Shown here in pieces: positions 1 to 6,826 of a stretch of 8,809 nt of DNA. A program made the translations under genes and the position numbers. How positions within the stretch are numbered: position 1 is the stretch's first letter; the number at the start of each line of letters is the position of its first letter. The DNA lies in contig JBMFML010000021.1 of NCBI GenBank assembly GCA_049970695.1, positions 1 through 8,809 on the forward strand. Reading direction: 5' to 3'. The notes beneath the pieces were generated by a model that ran no database searches, was not told where the DNA came from, and saw nothing but the letters and a program-made list of their open reading frames with translations. This stretch comes from UBA285 sp049970695 (GTDB lineage: Archaea > Thermoproteota > Thermoprotei_A > Sulfolobales > Desulfurococcaceae).

Positions 1-64
1 GGTATCTCCTAAGCTTTCCCCGCACGGACTCGTCTGAGATGTCGAAGGCGACGATGACATACAT
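1..64 (-). CDS. cas2: Cas2, N-terminal fragment (continues beyond window edge)
   Basis: Only the first 21 codons are inside the window. They begin at an ATG (64) and read MYVIVAFDIS followed by a basic stretch ending in KLRRY. This is the classic Cas2 start: a first beta strand ending in the conserved Asp (D8) of the ferredoxin-like fold, then an Arg/Lys-rich helix. Cas2 forms the central dimer of the Cas1-Cas2 integrase that inserts new spacers. The ATG lies 9 nt after the stop of cas3', with a GGTGGTG ribosome binding site in between, so it is very probably co-transcribed with the interference genes. cas1 and cas4 are not seen; they may follow beyond position 1. The call rests on a short peptide, but the motif is characteristic. 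Confidence 0.85.
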   Translation of the reverse strand, partial: MYVIVAFDISDESVRGKLRRY

Positions 65-73
65 TACACCACC

Positions 74-2272
74 CTAAACAAACAGCAATAGCAACCACCT
101 GCTGTTTTTAACGCGCAGACCAATGCCCGTCATTGAGACATAGTCACTCAAATCTTCATCGCTGGTCTTGTATACTAGGAAGAGCTGGCCTTCTAGTTGC
201 GAGTCCAAGGACTTAACGTTGCCGCCCTTCGATGCTATGCTGCGACAACCGAACAAGTCCCTCAAGACGCTCCACTCAGCGAGGAGATCGCGCTTTGCTC
301 TTTGCGCGCCATCGGCAAGGGCTTCAAGTTGGCTCGCTTTCTCACACTCGACTTCCACCGCCGAGTCCCTCGTAGCTCTGCTTGCCACGAGCCTTCCTTC
401 CGAGTCCGCAACAAGTCCGTAGTTCCTCGCAAGAACGCCGAAGTCCTCTTTTATCGGCTTACCGCTCTCGTCTACGCACTTAAGAACCCCGCCTTTATCC
501 AAGCAAACCTCAATAGATGGACCGGCGCGCCTGAACATTAGTAACGAGTAGGCAGCGTCTGGCGGCGACATGAGCTTTAGCCCGCTCAGTTTGGAGATGA
601 GTTTTGGGGTCTCGGAAACTGAGCTCTTATAGCTGCCGCTGAGCCTGTAAAACATGAGGCTCGGCACTGCTCTGAGAAGGTCCTCGCGGAATCTCAGTAG
701 CTCTCTTAGCAATCCATAGTAGCTCTCCAACCTCTCGTACACGTAGGGCGAGCCCTTGGATTGAAGCCATTCGACGAACCTATCATAATTCACGCAGCTC
801 CCTTCGAGACCCCTAAACTTCTCTGCAAGCGTTTCATCCATTGGAACGAGCACTAGGCTTTCACCTTTAACCCTTCTGCCCACTCTGCTCAGCGACTGAA
901 GGAAATCCATGCCAAAAGCCCTCGCCACGACGCCAAACGTAACCCCTCTAAACTCAACGCCTTGTCCTATCTTCGCGCCCGTCCCAACGACAAGCAAGCC
1001 GCCACCCCCGCTGGCCGCGTTAACCGCCCCACACTTCTCGTTGTACTTGGCAAGTGAGTATAGGCAAATTGGCTTCACGTCGCTGGGCAGTTTATCGACG
1101 AAGTCCTCTACGTGGGAAACCTTCTCCAAGATAACAATCCCCCTAGCACGACCGGCTCTAAAGTTCTCAAGGAACTCTTTGAACTCGCTGGTTTCTATTA
1201 GTTGGTACGCGCTTGCGCTAGATGCGTAGAGCTTACCTAGCTTGCTCTTTTTGTCCGTAACAATTTCATCATGCACTACTAATTTGATGCTGCCTCTCAC
1301 GAGCTCCTCATCGCTACCACTTATCTTGGTTTCGGCCGTCACTTTTCTAGGGGTCCCTGCCCCCAAAAGCTCGAAGACGTCTTTCATTTCTTCGAGGAAG
1401 CTCCTGGCGGGGGTTGCTGAGGACAGCACTAAGCGACCGCTCCACCCATGAACTTCTCGGAGGGTCCACAAGAGAGCCCTTAATGATGTGATTTCGTATG
1501 CGGAGTAAAGGTGGTACTCGTCTATGAATAACGTGGCCTCTCTTGAGGGTAGCAACACCCTGGTTATCCTGCTCAGTCTCTCTCTGTTGAAGCCCAGTCT
1601 CCTCATGAACTCCTCTAGGGTATCGACAGTAAGACTCTCGGGTGTCGTGCTTAACGATGTAAGGTAGCTGACGAGACGCCCAATATGTTCAAAGTCCTGG
1701 TAGAGATAAAGAGCTAAGAGGAAGTACGTGTCGGGTGTGCCCATGTAGATGACTAAGTCGCCGCGCTTCTCGGCCTCTTCCGCGATCTTTGTCGCCTCCT
1801 CGAGAGCGCCGAGCTTCCCTTGGTCTCCAAGAGACTTCACCAGCTTGCCGCTCATGCCGACTATGACCACTCTAGAGGTCTTCGTATTGAAGAAGTCTAC
1901 GGGCTCGCTGGCACTCAAGACCTCGACGGGTAGCTCGTACTGTGTGTGCTCGGCGACTCCTTCTACAAGCTGGCACTGCTCGCTCAGGCCCTTCACTTCG
2001 GGGTACATGCCGAGGTTTTCGATAAGGAAGTTCCTCAAGCCGGTTACCTGATTGCAGACAAGCTCGTTGTTAGGATATAGCGCAAATGTTACTCTATCAG
2101 TTAAGACTGTCACAGTCTTGCCCGACCCCGTGGGCGCCGAGAGGACTACTACGCCCTCCCTAATGTCAACTAAGTCCTTCTGGAACTTCCTGAGTCTCGC
2201 ACGGCCCAAGTACTCGCTGGACGCCTCCACGTAAACGGGCGAGAGCCTAACAACGATAGGCAAAACACACAC
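74..2272 (-). CDS. cas3': Type I-D Cas3' superfamily 2 DNA helicase (no HD domain)
   Basis: ATP-dependent helicase expected to be recruited by the I-D effector to unwind and translocate along target DNA. Visible motifs: Walker A APTGSGKT (residues 46-53), DEYH box (251-254, preceded by TLFI), motif III SSATPAR (284-290), motif V region GTGAKIGQGVEF (430-441) and motif VI QSLSRVGRR (459-467) with the arginine finger. There is no N-terminal HD nuclease, which fits type I-D, where the HD domain is carried by Cas10d. Residues beyond about 490 form a family-specific C-terminal region without recognised motifs. The start is a GTG (2272); a TTG three codons later is also possible. An ATG at 2279 is out of frame. 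The ribosome binding site is weak and the 39-nt gap after csc1 is the longest in the operon. cas2 follows 9 nt downstream. Confidence 0.93.
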   Translation of the reverse strand: MCVLPIVVRLSPVYVEASSEYLGRARLRKFQKDLVDIREGVVVLSAPTGSGKTVTVLTDRVTFALYPNNELVCNQVTGLRNFLIENLGMYPEVKGLSEQCQLVEGVAEHTQYELPVEVLSASEPVDFFNTKTSRVVIVGMSGKLVKSLGDQGKLGALEEATKIAEEAEKRGDLVIYMGTPDTYFLLALYLYQDFEHIGRLVSYLTSLSTTPESLTVDTLEEFMRRLGFNRERLSRITRVLLPSREATLFIDEYHLYSAYEITSLRALLWTLREVHGWSGRLVLSSATPARSFLEEMKDVFELLGAGTPRKVTAETKISGSDEELVRGSIKLVVHDEIVTDKKSKLGKLYASSASAYQLIETSEFKEFLENFRAGRARGIVILEKVSHVEDFVDKLPSDVKPICLYSLAKYNEKCGAVNAASGGGGLLVVGTGAKIGQGVEFRGVTFGVVARAFGMDFLQSLSRVGRRVKGESLVLVPMDETLAEKFRGLEGSCVNYDRFVEWLQSKGSPYVYERLESYYGLLRELLRFREDLLRAVPSLMFYRLSGSYKSSVSETPKLISKLSGLKLMSPPDAAYSLLMFRRAGPSIEVCLDKGGVLKCVDESGKPIKEDFGVLARNYGLVADSEGRLVASRATRDSAVEVECEKASQLEALADGAQRAKRDLLAEWSVLRDLFGCRSIASKGGNVKSLDSQLEGQLFLVYKTSDEDLSDYVSMTGIGLRVKNSRWLLLLFV

Positions 2273-2276
2273 CCTG

Positions 2277-2290
2277 CATCCTGGTGGATG
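2277..2290 (-). promoter_or_regulatory. Small inverted repeat in the csc1-cas3' gap
   Basis: On the minus strand the 39-nt spacer between csc1 and cas3' contains CATCC-ACCA-GGATG, a 5-bp stem with a 4-nt loop. It lies 4 nt upstream of the GTG start of cas3' and is preceded by a CTTTTTA stretch. It could be a weak RNA hairpin that limits cas3' translation relative to the effector genes. A stem this short may also be chance. Confidence 0.25.
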
Positions 2291-2311
2291 AGGGGGTAAA
2301 AAGAGGTTTGA

Positions 2312-3055
2312 CTACACAGAGAGGTACTTTGGAACCGGTATAACCAGTCTTAGTGGCTTATCGCCCACAAGGTACTCTAGCCCCAGCCCCTTCTGTAGCC
2401 TTCCACTTATAGCCACGTCACCCGCGTAGTGCTTTAGCACAGCGGTGTAGCCCAGGACATCTTGGGGCTCTATATCACTGACGTTGAAGGCCGTTGACGC
2501 TTCAACGGGACCCTTCACCGGCTCTACCTTTGCTGGCTTGTGGATCCGGCGCACGCGCCACAGCCCAAACCTCTTGGCGCCCAGCCTAAAGTACAGTCCT
2601 TCGCTCAAAGGTGGAGATTCCTCGAGGTTTCTGACTACGATGAAACGCCCTGTGGTTCCGGGGGCATATGCGTTGTAGGCCGTCTGTACGGGGTAGATGA
2701 GCCTCGTCCGCGGCTTGTAAGCCAGGTAGTCTGTGGCTGAGGCGCTCATATAAAGCTTCTTGTAGTACACCTTCTCAAGTAGCATTGGGAATGGGTGATA
2801 TCTCCTCTTTCCACTCGCAAAGAGCTCGGCAGGGCTCCTAGTCTCCTTGTATTCGTTGTAGGCGGCAACGTAGCTCTCTTCGACCAGCAGGCCTTCTAAT
2901 GCAAGCGAGAGCGGGTAGTTGTGTATTACGTTTACCGGTGTTTGAACAAAGTACTGAACCCACGGGACCGTCTGCGTTGAAAACCACATTACGCTGTGCA
3001 GCTCCGCTTCTATGAGTAGTATTTCTACGTCGCTCAGTTCTAGTTTAGGGCTCAT
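2312..3055 (-). CDS. csc1: Csc1, Cas5-family subunit of the type I-D effector
   Basis: This 247-aa protein matches the type I-D Cas5 (Csc1). In the effector, Cas5 caps the 5' handle of the crRNA next to the large subunit. Family-like features are the N-terminal beta-rich segment (residues 11-40), INYPL-like VIHNYPLSLAL (43-53), an RFGLWRVRRI strand (162-171), FNVSDIEP (190-197) and the C-terminal strand RLVIPVPKYL (236-245). I see no obvious catalytic residues, which fits a structural subunit. The ATG at 3055 follows the csc2 stop by 2 nt. A GGAG site (about 3066-3069) lies 10 nt upstream, within the end of csc2, suggesting translational coupling. Its position between csc2 and cas3' supports the assignment. 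Confidence 0.92.
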   Translation of the reverse strand: MSPKLELSDVEILLIEAELHSVMWFSTQTVPWVQYFVQTPVNVIHNYPLSLALEGLLVEESYVAAYNEYKETRSPAELFASGKRRYHPFPMLLEKVYYKKLYMSASATDYLAYKPRTRLIYPVQTAYNAYAPGTTGRFIVVRNLEESPPLSEGLYFRLGAKRFGLWRVRRIHKPAKVEPVKGPVEASTAFNVSDIEPQDVLGYTAVLKHYAGDVAISGRLQKGLGLEYLVGDKPLRLVIPVPKYLSV

Positions 3056-3057
3056 TG

Positions 3058-4233
3058 CTATTCTTCTCCTTCAGCCTCCTTCTTGCCTCTGCCCCTCTTG
3101 CCTTTTTCCTTTCTTTCCCCACCCAGCGTAGTTGGTGGTTCCCTGCCTTCAACTCTTTTGATTTGCTCTACCACGCTCTTTGAAAACTCATAGTTGTCGT
3201 TCGCCCACAGCTCTTCTAGTTCCTTAGTAGTAATCTTCAAGCCGGTCTTCATGTCCTCGAGCTTTGCATCAACTTTGACCAGGAGACTGAAGCCTTTTTC
3301 CTGCAAGTAGTTAGCTATACATCTCACCACGTCCTCCGGCGGCGCCGCCTTGTAATTCTCGAGCACGTATCTTGCTATGTCATACGAGCTTACAGTCTCC
3401 TCGCTACCTGCCTTAACTGCGAGTGGTATTACTTGAACGGAACCATACTTTGTCTCGCTACCTCCCAGCCTCGTAATAGACTCGAGGGCTTTAAGGACTA
3501 GCTTGAACTCTAGCTCAGTCACGTCGCTGAGTACTACTTTACCTACGAATACTACGCCTGGGACGACATGGCTCTCCTCCCATAAGGCCGTGCCAGTATA
3601 GCTGACGCCGTCGCCGACCTTGTTATGCGTCAATGTGACCACGGACTCCTCGTAAGGCGCTGTTGCAAATGCCACGTCAAAAGCCACTCTGCTCTTAAGA
3701 CCATACGACGTCTTAGCGCCTTTCAGTTCTCTGTCTGTTATTACAGTTCCCAGTATATTGCATGCTGGGCAGAACCCGCACATTCCCACGCCCTCATGCT
3801 CTTCCTTAATTGGAGGTGCCACGTAACAATTCCACTTAAGTTTCCTGGCCCCACCACTCTCCTCGACAAGGATTTTGAGGAATCCGAGTTCTGCGTACTT
3901 CTTTAGTACGTCTTCACTCGGCGGGTGCGCTCTGAGGAGTTCCAGCATGTTCCTCCTCAGCTTCGCAGCTATTTTCTCGGGCAGTATCGCGGGTACGTCG
4001 ACCTTACCGGTTTTAGTCCTGATTTCGAACAGCGTGACGTCATCAGGCCCCTCCGTTCTGAAGAGCGGTACTCCCTTGGATACCACGACGTAGACTAGCT
4101 CCACCTTTTTGCCCTTGGCAAATACTCTATCGGGCTCCATTGGGTTCCTGAAGTGGCTCTTCAAATTGCTTATGACCTCGTTTACATCGGGCTCCGGAGT
4201 TCCTATAGACACAGCCCTCACCTCACGTCTCAT
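3058..4233 (-). CDS. csc2: Csc2, Cas7-family crRNA-binding backbone of the type I-D effector
   Basis: Csc2 forms the helical backbone that coats the crRNA spacer. The protein has a Cas7-like RRM core with a cysteine insertion: C136 and CGFCPAC (C152, C155, C158), consistent with the zinc site known in Csc2 proteins, followed by GLKSRVAFD (178-186). A glycine-rich segment RLGGSETKYGSVQV (255-268) is typical of the family. Residues from about 370 to 391 form a Lys/Glu/Gly-rich tail that is probably disordered. The ATG at 4233 overlaps the upstream gene by 11 bp and has only a poor ribosome binding site. A GTG at 4212 (codon 8) is preceded by GAGGTGA with 5-nt spacing, placed right at the stop of the upstream gene. 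The true start may therefore be 4212, giving 384 aa. Confidence 0.95.
   Translation of the reverse strand: MRREVRAVSIGTPEPDVNEVISNLKSHFRNPMEPDRVFAKGKKVELVYVVVSKGVPLFRTEGPDDVTLFEIRTKTGKVDVPAILPEKIAAKLRRNMLELLRAHPPSEDVLKKYAELGFLKILVEESGGARKLKWNCYVAPPIKEEHEGVGMCGFCPACNILGTVITDRELKGAKTSYGLKSRVAFDVAFATAPYEESVVTLTHNKVGDGVSYTGTALWEESHVVPGVVFVGKVVLSDVTELEFKLVLKALESITRLGGSETKYGSVQVIPLAVKAGSEETVSSYDIARYVLENYKAAPPEDVVRCIANYLQEKGFSLLVKVDAKLEDMKTGLKITTKELEELWANDNYEFSKSVVEQIKRVEGREPPTTLGGERKEKGKRGRGKKEAEGEE
4212..4224 (-). promoter_or_regulatory. Strong ribosome binding site favouring a GTG start for csc2
   Basis: The minus strand reads GAGGTGA at 4224-4218, then GGGCT, then GTG at 4212. This is close to the ideal archaeal anti-16S complement with good spacing, and it begins inside the stop codon of the upstream small-subunit gene. 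By contrast, the ATG at 4233 has only GAGAAAGAGA-like purines upstream. Confidence 0.5.
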
Positions 4234-4723
4234 TAGTCTCTTTCTCGGTCTCCAAGGCGCTGAATATCTTGTCCTTGAATTCCCTTGACTCCAATGCTAT
4301 GTTGTAGAGGTCTTCCACTAGTAGGTTTGCTTTTCTCCTCTTCCACACCAGTGGAAGCTCCCTGACTTCTTCGTAAAACTCCGCTAGCAGTTTCCATAGT
4401 AGTAGCCTGTATGCTTTAATCAGCGGGGGAGACTCGAACGGCGTATCCATGTATATCGCCTCGAGTATTACTGCCTCGTCTCCAGGAGGGCTCTTCACCA
4501 CAAGCTCCAGCGCGTCTCTAACCCACTTCGTAACCTCGTATCTCGATGGTTTGCCGGCCCCCTTTACATTGATGCTTAAGAGCCTGCCGAGGGCCATCAA
4601 TATTGTTGCCTTATCAGCCGCTGCTACATCCTTATCCTCCACTCCAATGGCTTTTAAAATACTCATTGTCTTTTCGTCGACCTCGATTGGAGGCGGCCTT
4701 ACACGAGATACGACTCGGGTCAT
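4223..4723 (-). CDS. cas11d: Putative stand-alone small subunit Cas11d of the type I-D effector
   Basis: This 166-aa, mostly helical-looking protein has no cysteine motif, signal peptide or membrane segment. It sits between cas10d and csc2, where a canonical longer Cas10d would have its C-terminal domain. In studied I-D systems that domain is also made separately from an internal start, as Cas11d, and lines the belly of the effector against target DNA. I infer the same role here from position, size (Cas11 proteins are usually about 110-200 aa) and charge, with basic patches such as WKRRK (127-131). The ATG at 4723 overlaps the cas10d TGA as ATGA and has a strong AGGAGGGGGGTGA site. No diagnostic sequence motif proves the assignment; a locus-specific protein of unknown function is the alternative. 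Confidence 0.65.
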   Translation of the reverse strand: MTRVVSRVRPPPIEVDEKTMSILKAIGVEDKDVAAADKATILMALGRLLSINVKGAGKPSRYEVTKWVRDALELVVKSPPGDEAVILEAIYMDTPFESPPLIKAYRLLLWKLLAEFYEEVRELPLVWKRRKANLLVEDLYNIALESREFKDKIFSALETEKETNET

Positions 4724-6639
4724 CCTTTCTCACCCCCCTCCTTACCCCCGTTAGGACCTGCAGGTCCTAACGGTGGGCGAGGGGTGCTAGAACTCTTAAC
4801 GAAGGACTTATAGTTTTCGAAGTACTCACGACCAGTTCTGTACGACAACAAAAGCTCAGGTAGCATTTGATAGGGATGTCTCATTAGCTTGAGCAAGGCC
4901 CCGGCCTTCTCTACTATATCAGCTCTTTTTGCCCTTTCAGCCGCCCCGTTGCCGGGCTCTTCAATGCCTGCCGAAACCAAGGTCGAGATAGCGAATAGAG
5001 TTAGCTCCGGGGTACTCCTCGTAATGCTGAAGTCGAGAAGCGGGTAAGAGGGCATCACGAGCCTGTCCTCGACGTGAGGTGTTGGCATATGCGCCACTTT
5101 AGCTGGGTACAGCCCAGTCAGTAGTAAATGAACCGCTGTAGTGTCAGCGACTATGTACGCTATGTACGCGTAGTCAAAGGACTCCCTCATCTCATTTCGG
5201 CGGAGTCGCGCAGTCGGGGAGTCTACCGAGAGCAGGAGCGACATCCAAGTAGCGTCAATAAAGACCGGCGCGGCCCCTACGACCTCCATGCCAGCGAGCT
5301 CCTCGGGCACTTTCTCGCTGAGCTCTTGCGGCTCGAGCAGGGCCAGCTTCTTGAGCTCATCGCGCCCGTCGCCGGTTTTCGCTTCGTAGAGGCGAAGAAC
5401 ATTGTACAGGACTACGGCGAGAGAGTAAGCCGTAGGCTTCACCATGTGATACTGGATAACATAGTATGGCTGCCCCTTGGCGCTCTTTATTTTACCCAGC
5501 GACATTCTGATGGCTATGGCGTCTAGGGTACAGAGAGGACACACGGCCACTCCCAGCTCAACCAGCTTTTTGAGGTCTTCCTGCATAAGCCTGTTGAGGT
5601 TCTTACCGTAATGTAGTATGGCGCCAAGCCTAGGACTCCACCTCTCAGCACTACTCTTTCCAAACACTATGTAGCCACGTGCAGCCGGGTGAGATACACT
5701 CTTGGTCGGAGTCCCGCAGAATATGCACTTCACAGTCTCGCGCTCATCCACGAATTTTACCCCACTCAGCTGGACATTTGCAAAGTAGGCTCTCGCCCCC
5801 TCGCCCAGAACTATCTCGATGTCGCCGCTTTCGCCAATGCCAAGCCTGCTGTAAAACTCCCCTTTGCGGGGCTTGGGCTTCAAGCCACCATATATTTCTT
5901 CGAGTAACCGAGGACCCACCTCTAGGAGGCTCAGCAGCTCGCCTTTAGAGATGCTAATACTTCCTGGCAACATTCCAGCTCGCGTAATAACTAAGAGACC
6001 TCCCGGGGCAGCAATTACAGCTGGTTTCAGCTCTTTCCTGAGCTTCTCGTACACTAAGTAATATAGCGCTGATCTGAGGAAGGTCTGTGGTGCTGTAATC
6101 GAAACTGCCAGAGTTTTCAACTCTTCAAGCATCTTTCTCTGGGCATCGTCGAGGCGCACGTCGTGCGCCCAAGATGCGACCTCGCTTTGAAGGGTGTAGA
6201 TTGTTCCATCAAAGCTTGCTATCCGGTCGGCAAGCCATACGGCAAGTGAGGCTACTGGGTGTCTCCCAGCCCAGATTTTCGGGTTCTCGGCTACGTTATA
6301 ATTCTCTGCCTCGTCAACAAGCTTTGCAAGCTCTCTGTCAGAGTCCAGCAAGTCGTAGACCTTTTCTCTCGCCTTGTCCGCGGTCCACCCAATAGTTCGG
6401 CACTTCTGGTAGTAGTCGTGGAAGAGACCAGTGTATGCGGCGAGCTCCTGCTCGAATTCTTCATCTGTGAGGATTCTCGAGACCTCGTAGGCTATAGAAG
6501 CAACGCTCAGGGAGTGGTAAAATGCTGAAACAGGAGACTTGTACTTCCAAGGCACTAGCCCAAGGAACCCGGGCGGGAGGGCCTTGAGAGCGAGCGCGTA
6601 CAGCTCAATTATTTTGCCGAGACTCAAACCCCTTCCCAA
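4720..6639 (-). CDS. cas10d: Cas10d (Csc3), HD-nuclease large subunit of the type I-D effector, lacking the usual C-terminal domain
   Basis: Large subunit that recognises target DNA and supplies the HD nuclease in type I-D. The N-terminal HD domain (about residues 35-145) shows YHSLSVA (H42), GLFHDYYQK (H74, D75) and RHPVASLAVWLAD (H127, D138). A four-cysteine zinc site follows: CIFC (305-308) and CPLC (367-370). Residues about 390-605 form the degenerate palm region; no GGDD cyclase motif is present, as is normal for Cas10d. The protein ends at 639 aa in a Pro/Gly/Lys tail, whereas the family is often near 900-1000 aa. The missing C-terminal domain appears to be the next gene, overlapped as ATGA. 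The start is a TTG (6639); no in-frame ATG lies upstream, and a TTG at codon 5 is possible. A TATA-like element about 25 nt upstream suggests a leaderless transcript. Confidence 0.94.
   Translation of the reverse strand: MGRGLSLGKIIELYALALKALPPGFLGLVPWKYKSPVSAFYHSLSVASIAYEVSRILTDEEFEQELAAYTGLFHDYYQKCRTIGWTADKAREKVYDLLDSDRELAKLVDEAENYNVAENPKIWAGRHPVASLAVWLADRIASFDGTIYTLQSEVASWAHDVRLDDAQRKMLEELKTLAVSITAPQTFLRSALYYLVYEKLRKELKPAVIAAPGGLLVITRAGMLPGSISISKGELLSLLEVGPRLLEEIYGGLKPKPRKGEFYSRLGIGESGDIEIVLGEGARAYFANVQLSGVKFVDERETVKCIFCGTPTKSVSHPAARGYIVFGKSSAERWSPRLGAILHYGKNLNRLMQEDLKKLVELGVAVCPLCTLDAIAIRMSLGKIKSAKGQPYYVIQYHMVKPTAYSLAVVLYNVLRLYEAKTGDGRDELKKLALLEPQELSEKVPEELAGMEVVGAAPVFIDATWMSLLLSVDSPTARLRRNEMRESFDYAYIAYIVADTTAVHLLLTGLYPAKVAHMPTPHVEDRLVMPSYPLLDFSITRSTPELTLFAISTLVSAGIEEPGNGAAERAKRADIVEKAGALLKLMRHPYQMLPELLLSYRTGREYFENYKSFVKSSSTPRPPLGPAGPNGGKEGGEKG
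4730..4742 (-). promoter_or_regulatory. Strong ribosome binding site for the cas11d-like gene
   Basis: The minus strand reads AGGAGGGGGGTGA, with GGTGA placed 6 nt before the ATG at 4723. It lies inside the last codons of cas10d (the Gly/Lys/Glu-rich tail). It should drive high independent translation, as expected for a subunit needed in several copies per complex. Confidence 0.65.
4748..4773. repeat. Perfect 26-bp palindrome at the cas10d/cas11d junction
   Basis: CCGTTAGGACCTG is followed directly by its exact reverse complement, giving 13-bp arms with no mismatch and a PstI-like CTGCAG centre. After one mismatch, two further C-G pairs extend it. It lies within the cas10d reading frame and encodes PLGPAGPN of the Pro/Gly-rich tail (residues about 623-630). 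It ends 5 nt before the cas11d ribosome binding site. As RNA it would form a stem of about 11 bp with a UGCA loop. Confidence 0.9.
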
Positions 6640-6658
6640 TAATGCATAACATAGCAGG

Positions 6659-6674
6659 CTTTTTAACTTTTTAC
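6659..6674 (-). promoter_or_regulatory. Archaeal promoter for the cas10d operon
   Basis: The minus strand reads GTAAAAAGTTAAAAAG. The GTTAAAAA part is a TATA-like box centred about 24-25 nt upstream of the TTG start, and the purine-rich GTAAAAA before it could act as a BRE. The spacing places the transcript start at or next to the TTG, so the operon may begin leaderless. Confidence 0.5.
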
Positions 6675-6756
6675 TACGGAAGTTACTAATAGCGATTCAG
6701 AAAAGTCATTATAGTTAACAGAACCTCCAACAACAAAATGCGAATGCGAGAAGCAC

Positions 6757-6767
6757 AATATATAAAC
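6757..6767 (+). promoter_or_regulatory. Archaeal TATA box for csa3-cas6
   Basis: AATATATAAAC is a good archaeal TATA box in a purine-rich context. A start about 25 nt downstream (near 6787) would give a leader of about 40 nt before the GTG at 6827. A second, weaker candidate (CATTTAAAG, 6785-6793) would give a short leader that still includes the ribosome binding site. Confidence 0.5.
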
Positions 6768-6795
6768 TCTGAAATCCAAAACTACATTTAAAGGG

Positions 6796-6823
6796 AGACT
6801 CATATCGCGGAGCGTGGGAGTCT
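6796..6823 (+). promoter_or_regulatory. Inverted repeat overlapping the csa3 ribosome binding site
   Basis: AGACTC (6796-6801) and GAGTCT (6818-6823) are exact inverted 6-bp arms, about 22 bp apart centre to centre (roughly two helical turns). The right arm contains part of the GGGAG ribosome binding site (6816-6820) that serves the GTG at 6827. It could be an operator for a dimeric regulator such as Csa3 itself, or an RNA hairpin masking the ribosome binding site. The arms are short. Confidence 0.35.
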
Positions 6824-6826
6824 AGC

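Noticed and set aside
74..2272. Complete Cas3 with HD nuclease
   Set aside because: The sequence begins directly with the helicase Q/Walker A region; no HD-type His/Asp motifs precede residue 46.
2247..2279. ATG at 2279 as the start of cas3'
   Set aside because: It is out of frame with the helicase and reaches a stop after 10 codons.
4720..6639. Type III Cas10 (Csm1/Cmr2) with cyclase activity
   Set aside because: There is no GGDD motif, and the neighbours are csc2 and csc1, not csm or cmr genes. The HD and zinc-site layout with those neighbours fits Cas10d.
6682..6719. Possible operator GTTACTAAT / ATTATAGTTAAC upstream of cas10d
   Set aside because: The arms pair only with gaps and mismatches, as expected by chance in AT-rich DNA.
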